Shown here: piece by piece, positions 1 to 10,402 of the stretch
How positions within the stretch are numbered: the stretch's first letter is position 1
Layout of the letters: each line of letters starts with the position of its first letter
DNA from: Pictodentalium vernedei
Lineage: Eukaryota; Mollusca; Scaphopoda; Dentaliida; Dentaliidae
Length of the DNA stretch: 64,000 bases
Assembly (NCBI GenBank): GCA_031216915.1
Contig: CM062292.1
Span: 5,705,920-5,769,919, forward strand
Direction of reading: 5' to 3'
The notes under the pieces: model-generated
What the model saw: the letters and a program-made list of their open reading frames with translations, nothing else
Database searches by the model: none
Told to the model about the DNA's origin: nothing
Translations under genes and position numbers: made by a program

Positions 1-36
1 TAGAACATTCTAGCACTCTGGCGACGAAGTGTTGTT
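1..36. repeat. Right arm of a hairpin repeat, cut by the window edge
   Basis: The first bases (TAGAACATTCTAGCACTC followed by a CGACGAAG-like end) match the right arm of the complete hairpin at 59892-60008. Only one arm is visible because the window begins inside the element. Confidence 0.7.
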
Positions 37-787
37 CGTAATCAAAGATTATAACAAGAAACATGATTAAAAATATATTTCTGCCTCATTTAGTCACAAA
101 TTATAACGATTTGGTCCCAAAGATATCGAGATACTGCAAAAATAGACAGCTTCTTTGCTTTTTCATTTTAAAAAATTTTTTTTGAAAAGCGCGCACAATT
201 CGATCCAGCGGCCATCATGGAAATAGTGATGAAAGCGGAAGCCGCAAAAGCAATGATGCTCGCAGATCGGTTTCGGAAATACCCCTATTCGAATTCGTGT
301 TAGACCGGTCGTCAAACCGAAACCGGAAGATATTAAGATGCATCTTAAATGAACATAATATGGGCATCCGAAATTGGATGTGGGTATTTGGGATAGCTTA
401 AAAGCGCCTATAGTGGGGGTGTTTTGGCGGTTGTGTTCAAACTGAGTGGGAGCATATCTAATAACCAGAAAGAACCCATTATCTACTTAAGCTCAACGAA
501 ACGAACATTATTTGGCTCAAATTCTCTTCTTTTTCTTCTGACTACTCTCGTCCAAGCAGTCTTTCTGGTCCTAGTCAAACCTAGCTATCTCTGGTCCTGA
601 CCTCTGACCTCGAACAACCGGGCCGCTTCAATCAGGTAGGCCCCCACCCAATGTCACATTTTATTTGATAAAAAACTTAAAGGCGATTCTCCAACACCTC
701 TTATGCAGCAAATAAGCTATCGTGTCATTGCTCGAACGAGTGACTCCTCGTACGACTCACATCCTCCCCTAGACTTGTCAATACTCA
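37..787. other. No recognisable feature
   Basis: No long open frame, tandem array or inverted repeat was seen. The stretch ends at the start of an 89-bp tandem array. Confidence 0.5.
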
Positions 788-1237
788 GCACCATCTGTCC
801 TACGATCAGCCCCCAGTATATTCACCCAATACAGTAGTCGTCTATAGGACTGGGTAGATAGAAACAATAACATAGCTCACCATCTGTCCTATGATCAGCT
901 CCCAGTATATTCACCCAATACAGTAGTCGTCTATAGGACTGGGTAGATAGAAACAATAACATAGCTCACCATCTGTCCTATGACCAGCTCCCAGTATATT
1001 CACCCAATACAGTAGTCGTCTATAGGACTGGGTAGATAGAAACAATAACATAGCTCACCATCTGTCCTATGACAGCTCCCAGTATGTTCACCCAATACAG
1101 TAGTCGTCTATAGGACTGGGTAGATAGAAACAATAACATAGCTCACCACCTGTCCTATGATCAGCTCCCAGTATATTCACCCAATATAGTAGTCGTCTAT
1201 AGGACTGGGTAGACAGAAACAGTAACATAACTCAGGG
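788..1237. repeat. 89-bp tandem array, about five units
   Basis: The phrase CATCTGTCCTA recurs at 792, 881, 970 and 1059, with CACCTGTCCTA at 1147. This gives steps of 89, 89, 89 and 88 bp. Units are over 95% alike; the fourth has a one-base deletion. Each unit also contains TATAGGACTGGGTAGATAGA. No coding potential. Confidence 0.92.
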
Positions 1238-1424
1238 ATATAAGCAGAGGATTCCAAAGAAATCCGAACTAGGCAACGGGGCAGACACCGAGGATTCTGG
1301 AAAAGAAAAATCCGAGTCACCAAAAGTACTCGTATACAATGGAACACAGCGTTTGGAGACTCTATAGCACAACGTGTAACTCTTAAAGTGATGGCTTGGT
1401 CGAGTTTATTTCCCTGATTTTAGA

Positions 1425-1910
1425 CCCTTTGTAATGATATTAGGTGGTCATCGTGTTGTTTGTGGTAATTAGATATACTCCCCCGTGAATCGAACATATT
1501 CTCCCAAGACACGCTGCTCTATTTAGGGCCCTACAGCACTATATGCTACTCTTCTAATGAGGAGTCTTGAAGAATGCAAGGATTCTGAAGTTTTGATGAC
1601 ACTGTCGGGTCCATGTGCGGTAATTCGATATAGTCCCATTCAATCGAACATACGCTCCGAACACCCCCGTCTATCCTATTAGAGCCTTAAATAACAAACA
1701 CACATTACCACAGAAACCAAGATGGCGGCTTCCAGTATACAAAATGAACGACGGAAACACCTCGTATCACTATGACAATTACGTCACAACATAGCCACTC
1801 ACGCAGGCGACACTGACAGGCCAACATGACGACACTAGGTCACGTCATTATGACGTCACATGAGATCGCCCTTGAGACCAGCCTAGTGGGGAATGAAAAC
1901 CACATTACAT
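1425..1910. repeat. Decayed copy of the 49.6-kb TIR element's right end
   Basis: The segment containing CCAAGATGGCGGCTTCCAG, then ACAAAATGAACGACGGAAAC and a later ATGACGTCAC, matches in order the right terminus of the element at 49609-51882 and the half copy at 61863-62770. A first partial match near 1450-1520 (TTGTTTGTGGTAATTAGAT) suggests that part of the region was duplicated in tandem. Similarity is patchy, so this is an old copy. Confidence 0.6.
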
Positions 1911-2200
1911 ACTACTCCTCACCACACAAAAAGTATTCTCTTTGCCCGATAACGTCGATTTTCCAATTAATTGTCTTTGAAGAATAACGGCGAACGATTT
2001 CGGCGTAAACAACATGGCCGCGCCTAGTAACGGATCGGGGGAGGGGGGGGGGGGCAACTCTAGCTTGGTTTATATCGGCCAAGATCAGCGTCATACCAGA
2101 CGAGTTTTACATCATATCAGCGGAGCTCGACAATGCGCAGTTATGGGAAAGAAAATCATATCTAATCAATAAAGGTTATTACCTCCGCCCCGATGAAAAA

Positions 2201-2385
2201 GGAATGGAAGTCCGTAGGAACGTTAGTCCCTCTGGACTATTATTCCGCGGAATTATAGTCCTAGGTCTAACATTTCTAGGAATAGTAGTCCGGCGGACTA
2301 CTATTCCTAGAAATGTTAGACCTAGGACTATAATTCCGCGGAATAATAGTCCAGAGGGACTAATTTTCCTACGGACTTCCATTCC
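2201..2385. repeat. 185-bp near-perfect palindrome, copy 1
   Basis: The arms fold around base 2293 (AGTCCG-G-CGGACT). They begin GGAATGGAAGTCCGTAGGAA and end with the reverse complement. The only clear arm mismatch is a block reading AACGTTAGTCC on the left and GGACTAATTTT on the right. A second copy in the opposite orientation is at 58364-58560. Open frames on both strands are by-products of the palindrome. Confidence 0.93.
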
Positions 2386-2476
2386 TGTTACACCGGCGTG
2401 CCGGGAGTGAACCTATTTTTAAGTAACTCGGTATTTTAAAATGTAATGATCTTCATAGACTTTAGGGGTTTTTTTT

Positions 2477-2809
2477 ATGCATGATTGGTATGACGATAGA
2501 TTGCCATCGTCTTTCAAGAATCTTTTCTGTTATTATGCACACCCAACAGGAATGAGCATGAAACAGTCTGTGAAGCTCGATTTGCTAAAACCAAGAACAA
2601 AGTTTTCATCTGACCTTCCCGTTCACACTTTCCCGAAGAGGTCGAACGAAATAGACCCAATAGTTCAAAATTTAACCAGACACAGTTTTAAAAAGAAATT
2701 GAAAGAACAAGTCCTGTGTGAATACTCAGCAAATGTACGCTTCTCCTTCTCTCGGTGTCCCACGGTAGTTGATTTAGGACATAGAGTAGTTTTTTTCACC
2801 TTATTATAA
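2477..2809 (+). pseudogene. C-terminal remnant of a non-LTR retrotransposon ORF2
   Basis: A 110-codon open frame has the layout typical of the extreme C terminus of CR1/Jockey-type LINE polyproteins: an LPSSFKNLF segment, a central RTKF block, then a TFPKRSNEIDPIVQNL block and a basic SFKKKLKEQ helix. In the family this corresponds to the region after the reverse transcriptase where a 'W/RN-x-L/I-P' box precedes an FK-x-x-LK tail. No upstream RT domain is present, so it is a fragment at best. The alternative is a chance open frame with a suggestive composition. Confidence 0.4.
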
Positions 2810-2811
2810 CG

Positions 2812-3025
2812 AGATACTTTCTCGTTATAACGAGAAATCATCTCATTATATCGAGAAATGGTTCTCGTTATAATGAGAAAACATCTCGTTACAACGATGC
2901 TTCTTGTTATATGAAGCTGTTTTCTCGTTATAAGGAGATGCTAGGTCGTAATATCAAGATGTATTCTCGTTATAATGAGAAAGTATTTCTTTATAAGGAG
3001 AAAATATCTCGTTATAATGAGATAC
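2812..3025. repeat. Tandem array of a short self-complementary motif
   Basis: Irregular 20-26 bp units are built on TCTCGTTATAACGAGA, which is itself a 16-base perfect palindrome. About nine degenerate units occur in alternating form (CTCGTTATAATGAGA, CTCATTATATCGAGA and so on). The array can form many small cruciforms. Confidence 0.85.
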
Positions 3026-3435
3026 AAGAAAAATTAACCCATGACCTAAATCAGCCACCGTAGTGTCCAGATTGCAATAGAGAAAATAATCCAGAATGGC
3101 ACGAGGCTTGCCTCACCGTTAACGCCTTACGGGCGTCATTGTGTGTACTTATACAATTATCGGTTCTTTTGGCCTTCTTCAGCAGAGCAATCAGACTGAT
3201 TAAACCCCAAATTACTCCACTCTGATACCTCATCTTTCCCGTTATCAGCAAATACTGACATACAATAATGACCCTTCTAAATGTGTTTTAGTTTGTGCTC
3301 AAAAACTATGCTGCGGAAGTTGGTTTCAGTAAGGGGTGACAAGAAGATAGCTATTTCGCCTTTGTCGCTCCCCTCTAGTATACCAAAAAACTAACATGCC
3401 CTCATTCATAACAGATGCTTCTTGCAACACATTTA
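3026..3435. other. No recognisable feature
   Basis: Unique-looking AT-rich sequence between the palindromic array and the first SINE copy. The 66-codon minus-strand open frame has no recognisable motif. Confidence 0.4.
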
Positions 3436-3715
3436 TTCATTTACTTATTTATTGGGGTTTAACCACACTTTCGACAGCCAGGGACACCTCGTGTCGGACA
3501 GTTTTAAGGGTGGAGGAAGCCCGAGTACCCTGAGAGAACCACCGAGCAACGGCGAGTAACTGCCAGACTCCCCAACGTACTAACTCGACACATGCAGGGG
3601 TGGCATTCGTTGAAGACAGATGCACCATCTACGTGCAGTACGCCTTAGTACACAGCGCCACCGAGCCCCCATGTGGGCAATCGGGATAAAGCGCCTTGAC
3701 CAAGAAACCTTTTGG
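3436..3715 (-). mobile_element. SINE copy 1, lacking its tRNA-like head
   Basis: The plus strand reads from an AT-rich tail (TTATTCATTTACTTATTTATT) through ACACTTTCGACAGCC, GGAGGAAGCCCGAG, GAGAACCACCGAGC and CAGTACGCCTTAGTACAC to GGGATAAAGCGCCTTGACCAAG. This matches the reverse complement of the SINE at 4149-4501. The tRNA-derived promoter part is missing, so the copy is 5'-truncated. Confidence 0.75.
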
Positions 3716-3897
3716 TTTGAAGTATAATTCCGTAACCACCGAGCCAGTGCACCTCCTCCTTACAGCATAATATGATCTTTTAAATTGTGAACCTACCATT
3801 TGGATATTGAGCGCAACAACTGGATTTTTAATGTTCAAGATTATATTGCAATAAAGATTTACCATTAGGTTGTGTAAAGGGCTAAGTCTCAGTTTGT

Positions 3898-4146
3898 TTA
3901 TTTGTCTTAATGAGGTTTTATTGAGGTTTAACGACACTTTCAATAACCAGGGTCACATAGTGTCGGACAGTTTTACAGGTGAAGGAAGACGGAGCAGCCG
4001 GGGAGAACCACCGAGCGGGGCTGACCAACTGTCCGACCCGCCCCCCCCCCCCCCCCCACCCATCACAACGTATTAACATGGGAACAAGCAGGGTTAGCAG
4101 AGGTTGAAAGAAAGTGCATCATCGATGTGCAGTACACCTTAGTACA
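3898..4146 (-). mobile_element. SINE copy 2, 5'-truncated
   Basis: Same family and orientation as 3436-3715. It has the AT-rich tail near 3900, then AACGACACTTTCAATAACCAGG, GGAGAACCACCGAGCG and CAGTACACCTTAGTACATACAG. A long C run (4041-4058) has expanded inside it. It ends where the head of the oppositely oriented copy 3 begins, so the two lie head to head. Confidence 0.75.
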
Positions 4147-4148
4147 TA

Positions 4149-4501
4149 CAGTAGGGAGCGCGGTGGCTCAGTGATAGACTGTTGGACATCTATTCTCCGA
4201 GTTCGATCCCCATCCGGGACGACCGCGTTATGTCCTTGGGCAAGGCACTTTATCCCGGCTGCCTACACGGAGGCACGATGACGCCGTGTACTAAGGCGTA
4301 CTGCACGTCGATGGTGCACATGTCTTCAACCGCTGTAACCACTGCTTGACCAGAGTTAGAATGTTGAGGAGCTGACAGTTGCTCGTCGATGCTCGGTGGT
4401 TCTCTCCGTGTATTCCGGTTTCCTCCACCCGTAAAACTGTCAAGGTCATGATTAGCCATTGTGCATAAGTATGTGACCTTAAACACCAATAAATAAATAG
4501 A
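4149..4501 (+). mobile_element. tRNA-derived SINE, full length
   Basis: The 5' head GCGCGGTGGCTCAGTGATAG resembles a tRNA with a pol III A box (TGGCTCAGTGAT). AGTTCGATCCC about 40 bp downstream fits a B box. A body with TGTCCTTGGGCAAGGCACTT, a conserved block widespread in animal SINEs, follows, and the element ends in an AATAAATAAATAGATA tail. It would be transcribed by pol III and mobilised by a partner LINE; the partner is not identified here. Confidence 0.8.
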
Positions 4502-4508
4502 TAGTACA

Positions 4509-4786
4509 TACAGTACGGGCGCCGTGGACTGGTCACTTTCCACGAGAGGGCAGTTTTTCCACGGACGCAATAATATTATTCCAAACACTAATTATAGGAA
4601 TAATCATCAAAAAATTATTTAATGAAGCACCGGGTACAACCCGCCCTAGTACAACCCGCTCCGGTACAACCCGGTGCTTCATTAATAAAAATCTTGTTGA
4701 TGATGATTTTTATTACCTGGTAAATACATGCGTAGACATCACTGCCCACGCGTGGATTACGACCAGTCCACGGCGACTGTACTGTA
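4509..4786. mobile_element. MITE with GCCGTGGACTGGTC ends, copy 1
   Basis: Terminal inverted repeats TACAGT...GCCGTGGACTGGTC and GACCAGTCCACGGC...ACTGTA bound about 280 bp without a gene. The interior carries a GAAGCACCGGGTACAACC hairpin (about 4623-4680) and the block TGATGATTTTTATTACCTGG shared with the copies at 53615-53830 and 60620-60860. A half copy lies near 53020-53075. Non-autonomous; the supplying transposase is unknown. Confidence 0.82.
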
Positions 4787-4795
4787 GAACCACTG

Positions 4796-5311
4796 TACAC
4801 TGCAAAAAATATACGTTCTCTTTAGAACCAAAACTGGTTCTAATCTTGTCCCTGAGATGGAACCAGTTCTGTTTAAACAGTATTTATTTCAAATCAAATA
4901 AATTTACCAAGATTAGCATTCAATTTTAATAGAATATTACCTGAACTGAAGTAGATTCAGCAGTAAACTTGGAGCTTATTCAACGCAGTCGCCAAACATT
5001 TTGAAACAAAGGAGATATGAACAGTTGGCATATCGAACCAGTTTTGGTTCTGTATAGAACCAAAACTGGTTCGATATGCCAACTGTTCATATCTCCTTTG
5101 CTTAACAATGATTTGAGACAACCTCGTATAAGCTCGAAACTTACGGCTGAATCCCCCTCAATTTATGTTTAATTCTGTTAATATTTAATGTTAATCTTTA
5201 TAAATCTATTTGATTTGAAATAAATACTGTTTAAACAGAACTGGTTCCATCTCAGGGATAAGATTAGAACCAGTTTTGGTTCTAAAGAGAACCTATATTT
5301 TTTGCAGTGTA
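4796..5311. mobile_element. TA-flanked inverted-repeat element, copy 1
   Basis: Begins TACACTGCAAAAAATATA and ends with the inverse ATATTTTTTGCAGTGTA, both with a TA dinucleotide as for Tc1/mariner target duplications. The two halves are long imperfect inverted repeats (GAACCAAAACTGGTTCTAAT at both ends). A sharp central hairpin around 5055 has arms containing CATATCTCCTTTG. Second copy at 53977-54487. No coding capacity. Confidence 0.88.
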
Positions 5312-5457
5312 GGCAGTGGGGATTAAATGTCTTGCCTAAGGACAGAAAGCAGTTACCGCTGGTCAACGAAGAACCAGTTAAATATCAGTACTGTGATCAT
5401 AACAACTGTAATCATTTTCTCAATAAGAAAGATCTAATGACTCGTTATCTTGATTTC

Positions 5458-5532
5458 AAATCCTGGAACTTTGCCCTGATCGATTCAGTGCGCAATAAGT
5501 TGTAAATTTTATGTCTACTTGTTTTTCTTCAT
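5458..5532 (+). repeat. Short dispersed repeat, copy 1
   Basis: TGGAACTTTGCCCTGATC and the following CAATAAGT/GTAAATTTTATG recur at 9610-9664 with a few substitutions. Origin unknown. Confidence 0.6.
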
Positions 5533-5565
5533 AGATTACATATATGATTTCTATATATATATATA

Positions 5566-5770
5566 TGGCACATAGAACACATTGGAACTCAGGGGACGAT
5601 TTCTAGCTATCGCTAGGTATTCAAGTTGTAATTGCGGTGCAATGAAATTTCACTTCTATTTAAAAACATTCCGTCAAAGATTTCCGTTCCGTACATATGT
5701 GCGGAACAGATTTTCATTTTCCGCATGGTTTAGTGTTGCTGTAGACGGGGATAACATAGAACAGGTGTGA
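5566..5770 (+). repeat. Dispersed repeat with half hairpin, copy 1
   Basis: Starts with the right arm of the GAGTTCCAATGTGTTCTATG hairpin family (GGCACATAGAACACATTGGA). It continues with about 170 bp that match 56787-56965, including an internal inverted pair CCGTTCCGTACA/TGTGCGGAAC. Both copies keep the same frame open over about 40 codons, but there are only two copies and no recognisable motif. Confidence 0.65.
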
Positions 5771-6737
5771 CACAGGCCTGGCCTTTTGAAAAATCCAGGG
5801 GAACCACTATGGCCCTCCTAAATCAGTTTCAGGGGAGCTATTCTACACTAATATCAATTATACAAGGTTATTAATATGAAAATTGAGAAGAGTCATTACA
5901 GTTTAAGGAGTGCAATTATGGCTCTCCTCAATTTGCCTTTAGGAGAGCCAAGGAGAGCCGGCGCAATAGCTCCTCTCAAACGGCCAGGCCTGCCGATGGT
6001 GTGTAATAAACATATAATCCACTTCTTCATGTGATTCTAAACTAAGATTTCAATCTTTGCCCAAATGCCAGACTGAAGAATGCGAGGTAAAGCTATAATA
6101 CTTCAATAATAGAATAAAAATCCACTTTGGACAATTCCAGAAATGTTTAGAGGAAACTTTGCTTCACTTTGCTGAGCTCAGTACGCTGAATGTCAAACCC
6201 AATATTAAGCATTGCGGATTCAGGGGGATGCACCCGGCGCGCACCCCTCATATTTTTGTATTTGATTTTTGTACAAGCACCGGTACCAAGTGTCAAGGTG
6301 ATACTAAAAGTGACGATTTTCTTGTTTAAAAGTGTAAATATTTTCGATAATATGTTTGCCTGGGTGAAATGTAGAGCATAAAGATAGGTACGTGACGGAC
6401 CCTGAAAACAGATTTGTCAAACTAACAATAAATAATTCAATCTCTGCTAATTAGGTATGAAATTTAATGTCCATTATGGCGCACGTGATAATGTCGATAT
6501 TTTATCATTCTATATCATACATTTATCTGGATATAGCTGTATGTGATACTGATGACACAATAGAATAAAGTTCATAAACTTGTCACTATTTCCACAAAAT
6601 ATTACACAAGTTATTTTTAAAATGCAAATGGTAACCCAAACCAATTGAATAATATGTTTTTAAGTTTTAAATGATGACTCTTAAATGGTACATCCCCGAA
6701 CCAGCACCATCTAGTCACTACCCTACACAGACGTTTC
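5771..6737. other. No recognisable feature
   Basis: AT-rich sequence without long frames. A minor local repeat of GGAGAGCC/GGCTCTCC phrases occurs at about 5800-5990. Confidence 0.4.
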
Positions 6738-6989
6738 TTAACCCTTTACCCAACACAGACGATTTCAAAATTCATTATTTTAAATATCATTTTTTTTTTA
6801 ATTTTTAAACAAAATTTCAACAAAACCATATCATGTGACCCCTCTTTGGAACGAGCTCGTCGAGCTCGTTCCAAAGAGGGGTCACATGTTATGGTTTTGT
6901 TGAAATTTTTCGAAAAATAATATATTTTCAGCAGCTGTATTTGCATGTTACGCCGGCGGATGCGGGCGATTCGTTGGGTAAAGGGTTAA
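6738..6989. mobile_element. MITE with TTAACCCTTTACCCAAC ends, copy 1
   Basis: Termini TTAACCCTTTACCCAAC (6738) and GTTGGGTAAAGGGTTAA (to 6989) bound 252 bp. The core is a long hairpin with apex GGAACGAGCTCGTCGAGCTC. The copy at 48894-49146 has the same ends, spacing and apex. A right half (37205-37303) and a left end near 40755 are further decayed copies. Confidence 0.87.
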
Positions 6990-7201
6990 GGACTGCAAAG
7001 CCCGAAATTCAATTCGATTCGAAACAGTCCTCATGATTCGATTCGATTTCAATGACGACGATTCGAAATTTTCGAATCGTCGAGATGACCTCAAAATCCT
7101 ATAAAGTGTCTTCTGTTGAACCCATCTTCTATCGCCCGGTGTCCTGGACAGGGGGGACCTCGTGACAGAAGAAGAGTTCAAGAAGTTTCCACATCCGATA
7201 T

Positions 7202-7658
7202 TACACGCTAAAAACTGAAGTGTTAAAAACTATACTTGAAGTGCTGTATTTAACACTTACTAAGTGCTGAACTAGCACTTGTTCAAGTGTAGATATCCCA
7301 GAAACTGACAGGTGTTACAATAATACCACTTGACAAGTGTAATGTCGCGACACTTAAAAGGAAACAACGCAGATGACGCGGATCAGGCTCGAACTCTCGA
7401 GCCTGATCCGCGTCATCTGCGTTGTGTCCTTTTAATTATGTACCCACCAAGCGCAAATCAAATTATGGACGATTCTGGAAGAACCACCAATACTAGACAC
7501 ATGGGAAGTGCCATCCATTCAAGTTTCAGATGTCTGACGATTGTAATGTCTAAGTGCTTAAAGTATTGCACTTTGAGTGTTAAAATCAAACCCTAAGAGT
7601 TAGAATTGGTTTAACACCTTGAATGTGTCAGTTTTAACACTTTAGTTTTTAGTGTGTA
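7202..7658. mobile_element. TA-flanked inverted-repeat element with hairpin core, copy 1
   Basis: Begins TACACGCTAAAAACTGAAGT and ends ACTTTAGTTTTTAGTGTGTA, with TA on both sides. A central hairpin (about 7365-7430) has arms GATGACGCGGATCAGGCTCG. The copy at 35933-36389 is nearly identical in length and lies in the opposite orientation. No protein motif; the plus-strand 88-codon frame runs through the hairpin. Confidence 0.9.
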
Positions 7659-7667
7659 CATTGATTC

Positions 7668-8650
7668 TTTTATGGAATATTCCAATTTGTTGCTTGATTT
7701 ACACAAGTCGCCGTTGCTTTATGGAATATTCCAATTTGTTGCTTGATTTGCACAAGTCGCCGTTGCTTTATGGAATATTCCGATTTGTTGCTTGATTTAC
7801 ACAAGTCGCCGTTGCTTTATGGAATATTCCAATTTGTTGCTTGATTTGCACAAGTCGCCGTTGCTTTATGGAATATTCCGATTTGTTGCTTGATTTACAC
7901 AAGTCGCCGTTGCTTTATGGAATATTCCAATTTGTTGCTTGATTTGCACAAGTCGCCGTTGCTTTATGGAATATTCCGATTTGTTGCTTGATTTGCACAA
8001 GTCGCCGTTGCTTTATGGAATATTCCAATTTGTTGCTTGATTTGCACAAGTCGCCGTTGCTTTATGGAATATTCCGATTTGTTGCTTGATTTGCACAAGT
8101 CGCCGTTGCTTTATGGAATATTCCAATTTGTTGCTTGATTTGCACAAGTCGCCGTTGCTTTATGGAATATTCCAATCTGTTGCTTGATTTGCACAAGTCG
8201 CCGTTGCTTTATGGAATATTCCAATTTGTTGCTTGATTTGCACAAGTCGCCGTTGCTTTATGGAATATTCCAATTTGTTGCTTGATTTGCACAAGTCGCC
8301 GTTGCTTTATGGAATATTCCAATTTGTTGCTTGATTTGCACAAGTCGCCGTTGCTTTATGGAATATTCCAATTTGTTGCTTGATTTGCACAAGTCGCCGT
8401 TGCTTTATGGAATATTCCAATTTGTTGCTTGATTTGCACAAGTCGCCGTTGCTTTATGGAATATTCCAATCTGTTGCTTGATTTGCACAAGTCGCCGTTG
8501 CTTTATGGAATATTCCAATTTGTTGCTTGATTTGCACAAGTCGCCGTTGCTTTATGGAATATTCCAATTTGTTGCTTGATTTACACAAGTCGCCGTTGCT
8601 TTATGGAATATTCCAATTTGTTGCTTGATTTGTACAAGTCGCCGTTGCAC
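7668..8650. repeat. 49-bp minisatellite, about 20 units
   Basis: The unit contains TTTATGGAATATTCC, TTTGTTGCTTGATTT and CACAAGTCGCCGTTGC, repeating every 49 bp. Early units alternate at two positions (CCAAT/CCGAT and TTTACAC/TTTGCAC), giving a 98-bp dimeric pattern over about units 3-9. Later units are uniform. Each unit contains the palindrome GGAATATTCC. Confidence 0.95.
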
Positions 8651-8911
8651 ACAATACTTTGAGTGGATACTAACAATATTTAGAAAGAAGATAGAATATC
8701 CTCAACTTGAAAAGCGTGAGGTTTGATTCGTGATTCGATTCGAAATCTACTGCCAGATTCGATTCGACCCGAAATTTGAGGTTCCTTTGGACGCTGTTAC
8801 TTTCAAACATCTTCATCCTATATGTTGACAGATTTTATCTAAAAGCATTTACCTAACATACAATGATAACAATCAAGAAGAGAAAGATCCTGTGGACAGG
8901 GCGAATTATCT

Positions 8912-9565
8912 CAGCATTGATTTCTCGTCCAGTCTAGATACAGTCAAGGCTCGATTAGAAATCACTGGTAATACGATCGACTGACCATCAGCAGTGATTT
9001 CTCGTCCAGTCTAGATACAGTCATGGCTCGATTAGAAATCACTGGTAATACGATAGACTGCCCATCAGCAGTGATTTCTCGTCCAGTCTAAATACAGTCA
9101 TGGCTCGATTAGAAATCACTGGTAATACGATAGACTGACCATCAGCAGTGATTTCTCGTCCAGTCTAGATACAGTCATGGCTCTATTAGAAATCAATGGT
9201 AATACGATAGACTGACCATCAGCAGTGATTTCTCGTCCAGTCTAGATTCAGTCATGGCTCTATTAGAAATCACTGGTAATACGATAGACTGGCCATCAGC
9301 AGCGATTTCTCGTCCAGTCTAGATACAGTCATGGCTCGATTAGAAATCACTGGTAATACGATAAATTGACCATCAGCAGTGATTTCTCGTCCAGTCCAGA
9401 TACAGTCATGACCATCAGCAGTGATTTCTCGCCCAGTCTAGATGCAGTCAAGGCTCTATTAGAAACACTGGTAATACGATCGACTGACCAACAACAGTGA
9501 TTTCTCGTCCAGTCTAGATGCAATCAAGGCTCTATTAGAAATCACTGGTAATACGATAGATGTAT
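8912..9565. repeat. 77-bp tandem array, about eight units
   Basis: GATTTCTCGTCCAGTC recurs at 8919, 8996, 9073, 9150, 9227, 9304 and 9381 in exact 77-bp steps, then at 9423 after an internally deleted unit, then at 9499. Each unit carries an inverted pair (TGATTTCTCG and AGAAATCACT). Confidence 0.93.
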
Positions 9566-9609
9566 CATCAGAAAGATCTCGTGCTCTCGCGGTATCTTAA
9601 ACTTCACAT

Positions 9610-9664
9610 AGCCTGGAACTTTGCCCTGATCCATTGAATACACAATAAGTCGTAAATTTTATGG
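9610..9664 (+). repeat. Short dispersed repeat, copy 2
   Basis: Matches 5458-5532 (TGGAACTTTGCCCTGATC, then CAATAAGTCGTAAATTTTATG). Confidence 0.6.
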
Positions 9665-9789
9665 CCACTTGAGCAATAAAGAATTTTTATTACGTGCGTT
9701 AATACAGAGAAAACACAATGGAAATGTTTTTAATATATATTAGTAAGTAATCTGCGATGGCCTTGAACTTCCTTGTATGCATGCAAACG

Positions 9790-10351
9790 GGGATTTTTGG
9801 CGTATTGGCAGAATGTTTCGGTGTACCATGTATGTGGGTGTGAACAAGAGAGCATGCGGAAGGAGTGTGTATGGGGGGGGGGGATCTTCCCGATTTTGTG
9901 TTTAACAAGACTTTGTGTGTGCACGTGTTTATTTGTGAATATGGAAGCGCAAGGGTGATCGGTTATGTGTGTGTGTGTGAGAGTGAGAGAGGGAAAGAGA
10001 GAGGGAGAGAGAGAGAGAGAGATAGAATGTCACGTATTAGCAGAATGTTTCGGTGTACCATGTATGTGGGTGTGAACAAGAGTGCATGCGGAAGGAGTGT
10101 GTATGGGAGGGGGGCGGGGATCTTCCCGATTTTGTGTTTAGGTTTTTTCTGACTCCTAGCAACGAAAACAACGAGTTTAGGTTTGTCTTCCGGATTATGT
10201 AAGGACTTGGGTATCACCGAGGACAAAAGAAAAAATAGCAAGTCCCCGCAAAAGCTGTTCAACAAGACTTTGTGTGTGCACGTGTTTATTTGTGAATATG
10301 GATGCGCAAGGGTGATCGGTTATGTGTGTGTGTGTGTGAGAGAGTGAGAGG

Positions 10352-10400
<49 letters not shown>
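9790..10400. repeat. Local tandem duplication with an indel and GA/GT microsatellites
   Basis: The block from CAGAATGTTTCGGTGTACC through GGGATCTTCCCGATTTTGTG to a (GT)n(GA)n tract occurs at about 9809-10021 and again at 10041-10398. The second copy has about 120 extra bases (10141-10260) between TTTGTGTTTA and CAACAAGACTTTG. Apart from this the copies are nearly identical, so the duplication is recent. Confidence 0.85.

Positions 10401-10402
<2 letters not shown>

Noticed and set aside
2179..2410. Matching 67-68 codon frames on both strands
   Set aside because: They are the two readings of a perfect palindrome. The same peptides appear in the sister palindrome at 58364-58560.
7668..8650. 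Heat-shock-element-like GAATATTC in each 49-bp unit as a regulatory array
   Set aside because: A single GAAnnTTC pair per unit, no adjacent gene, and an AT-rich palindrome easily arises by chance.
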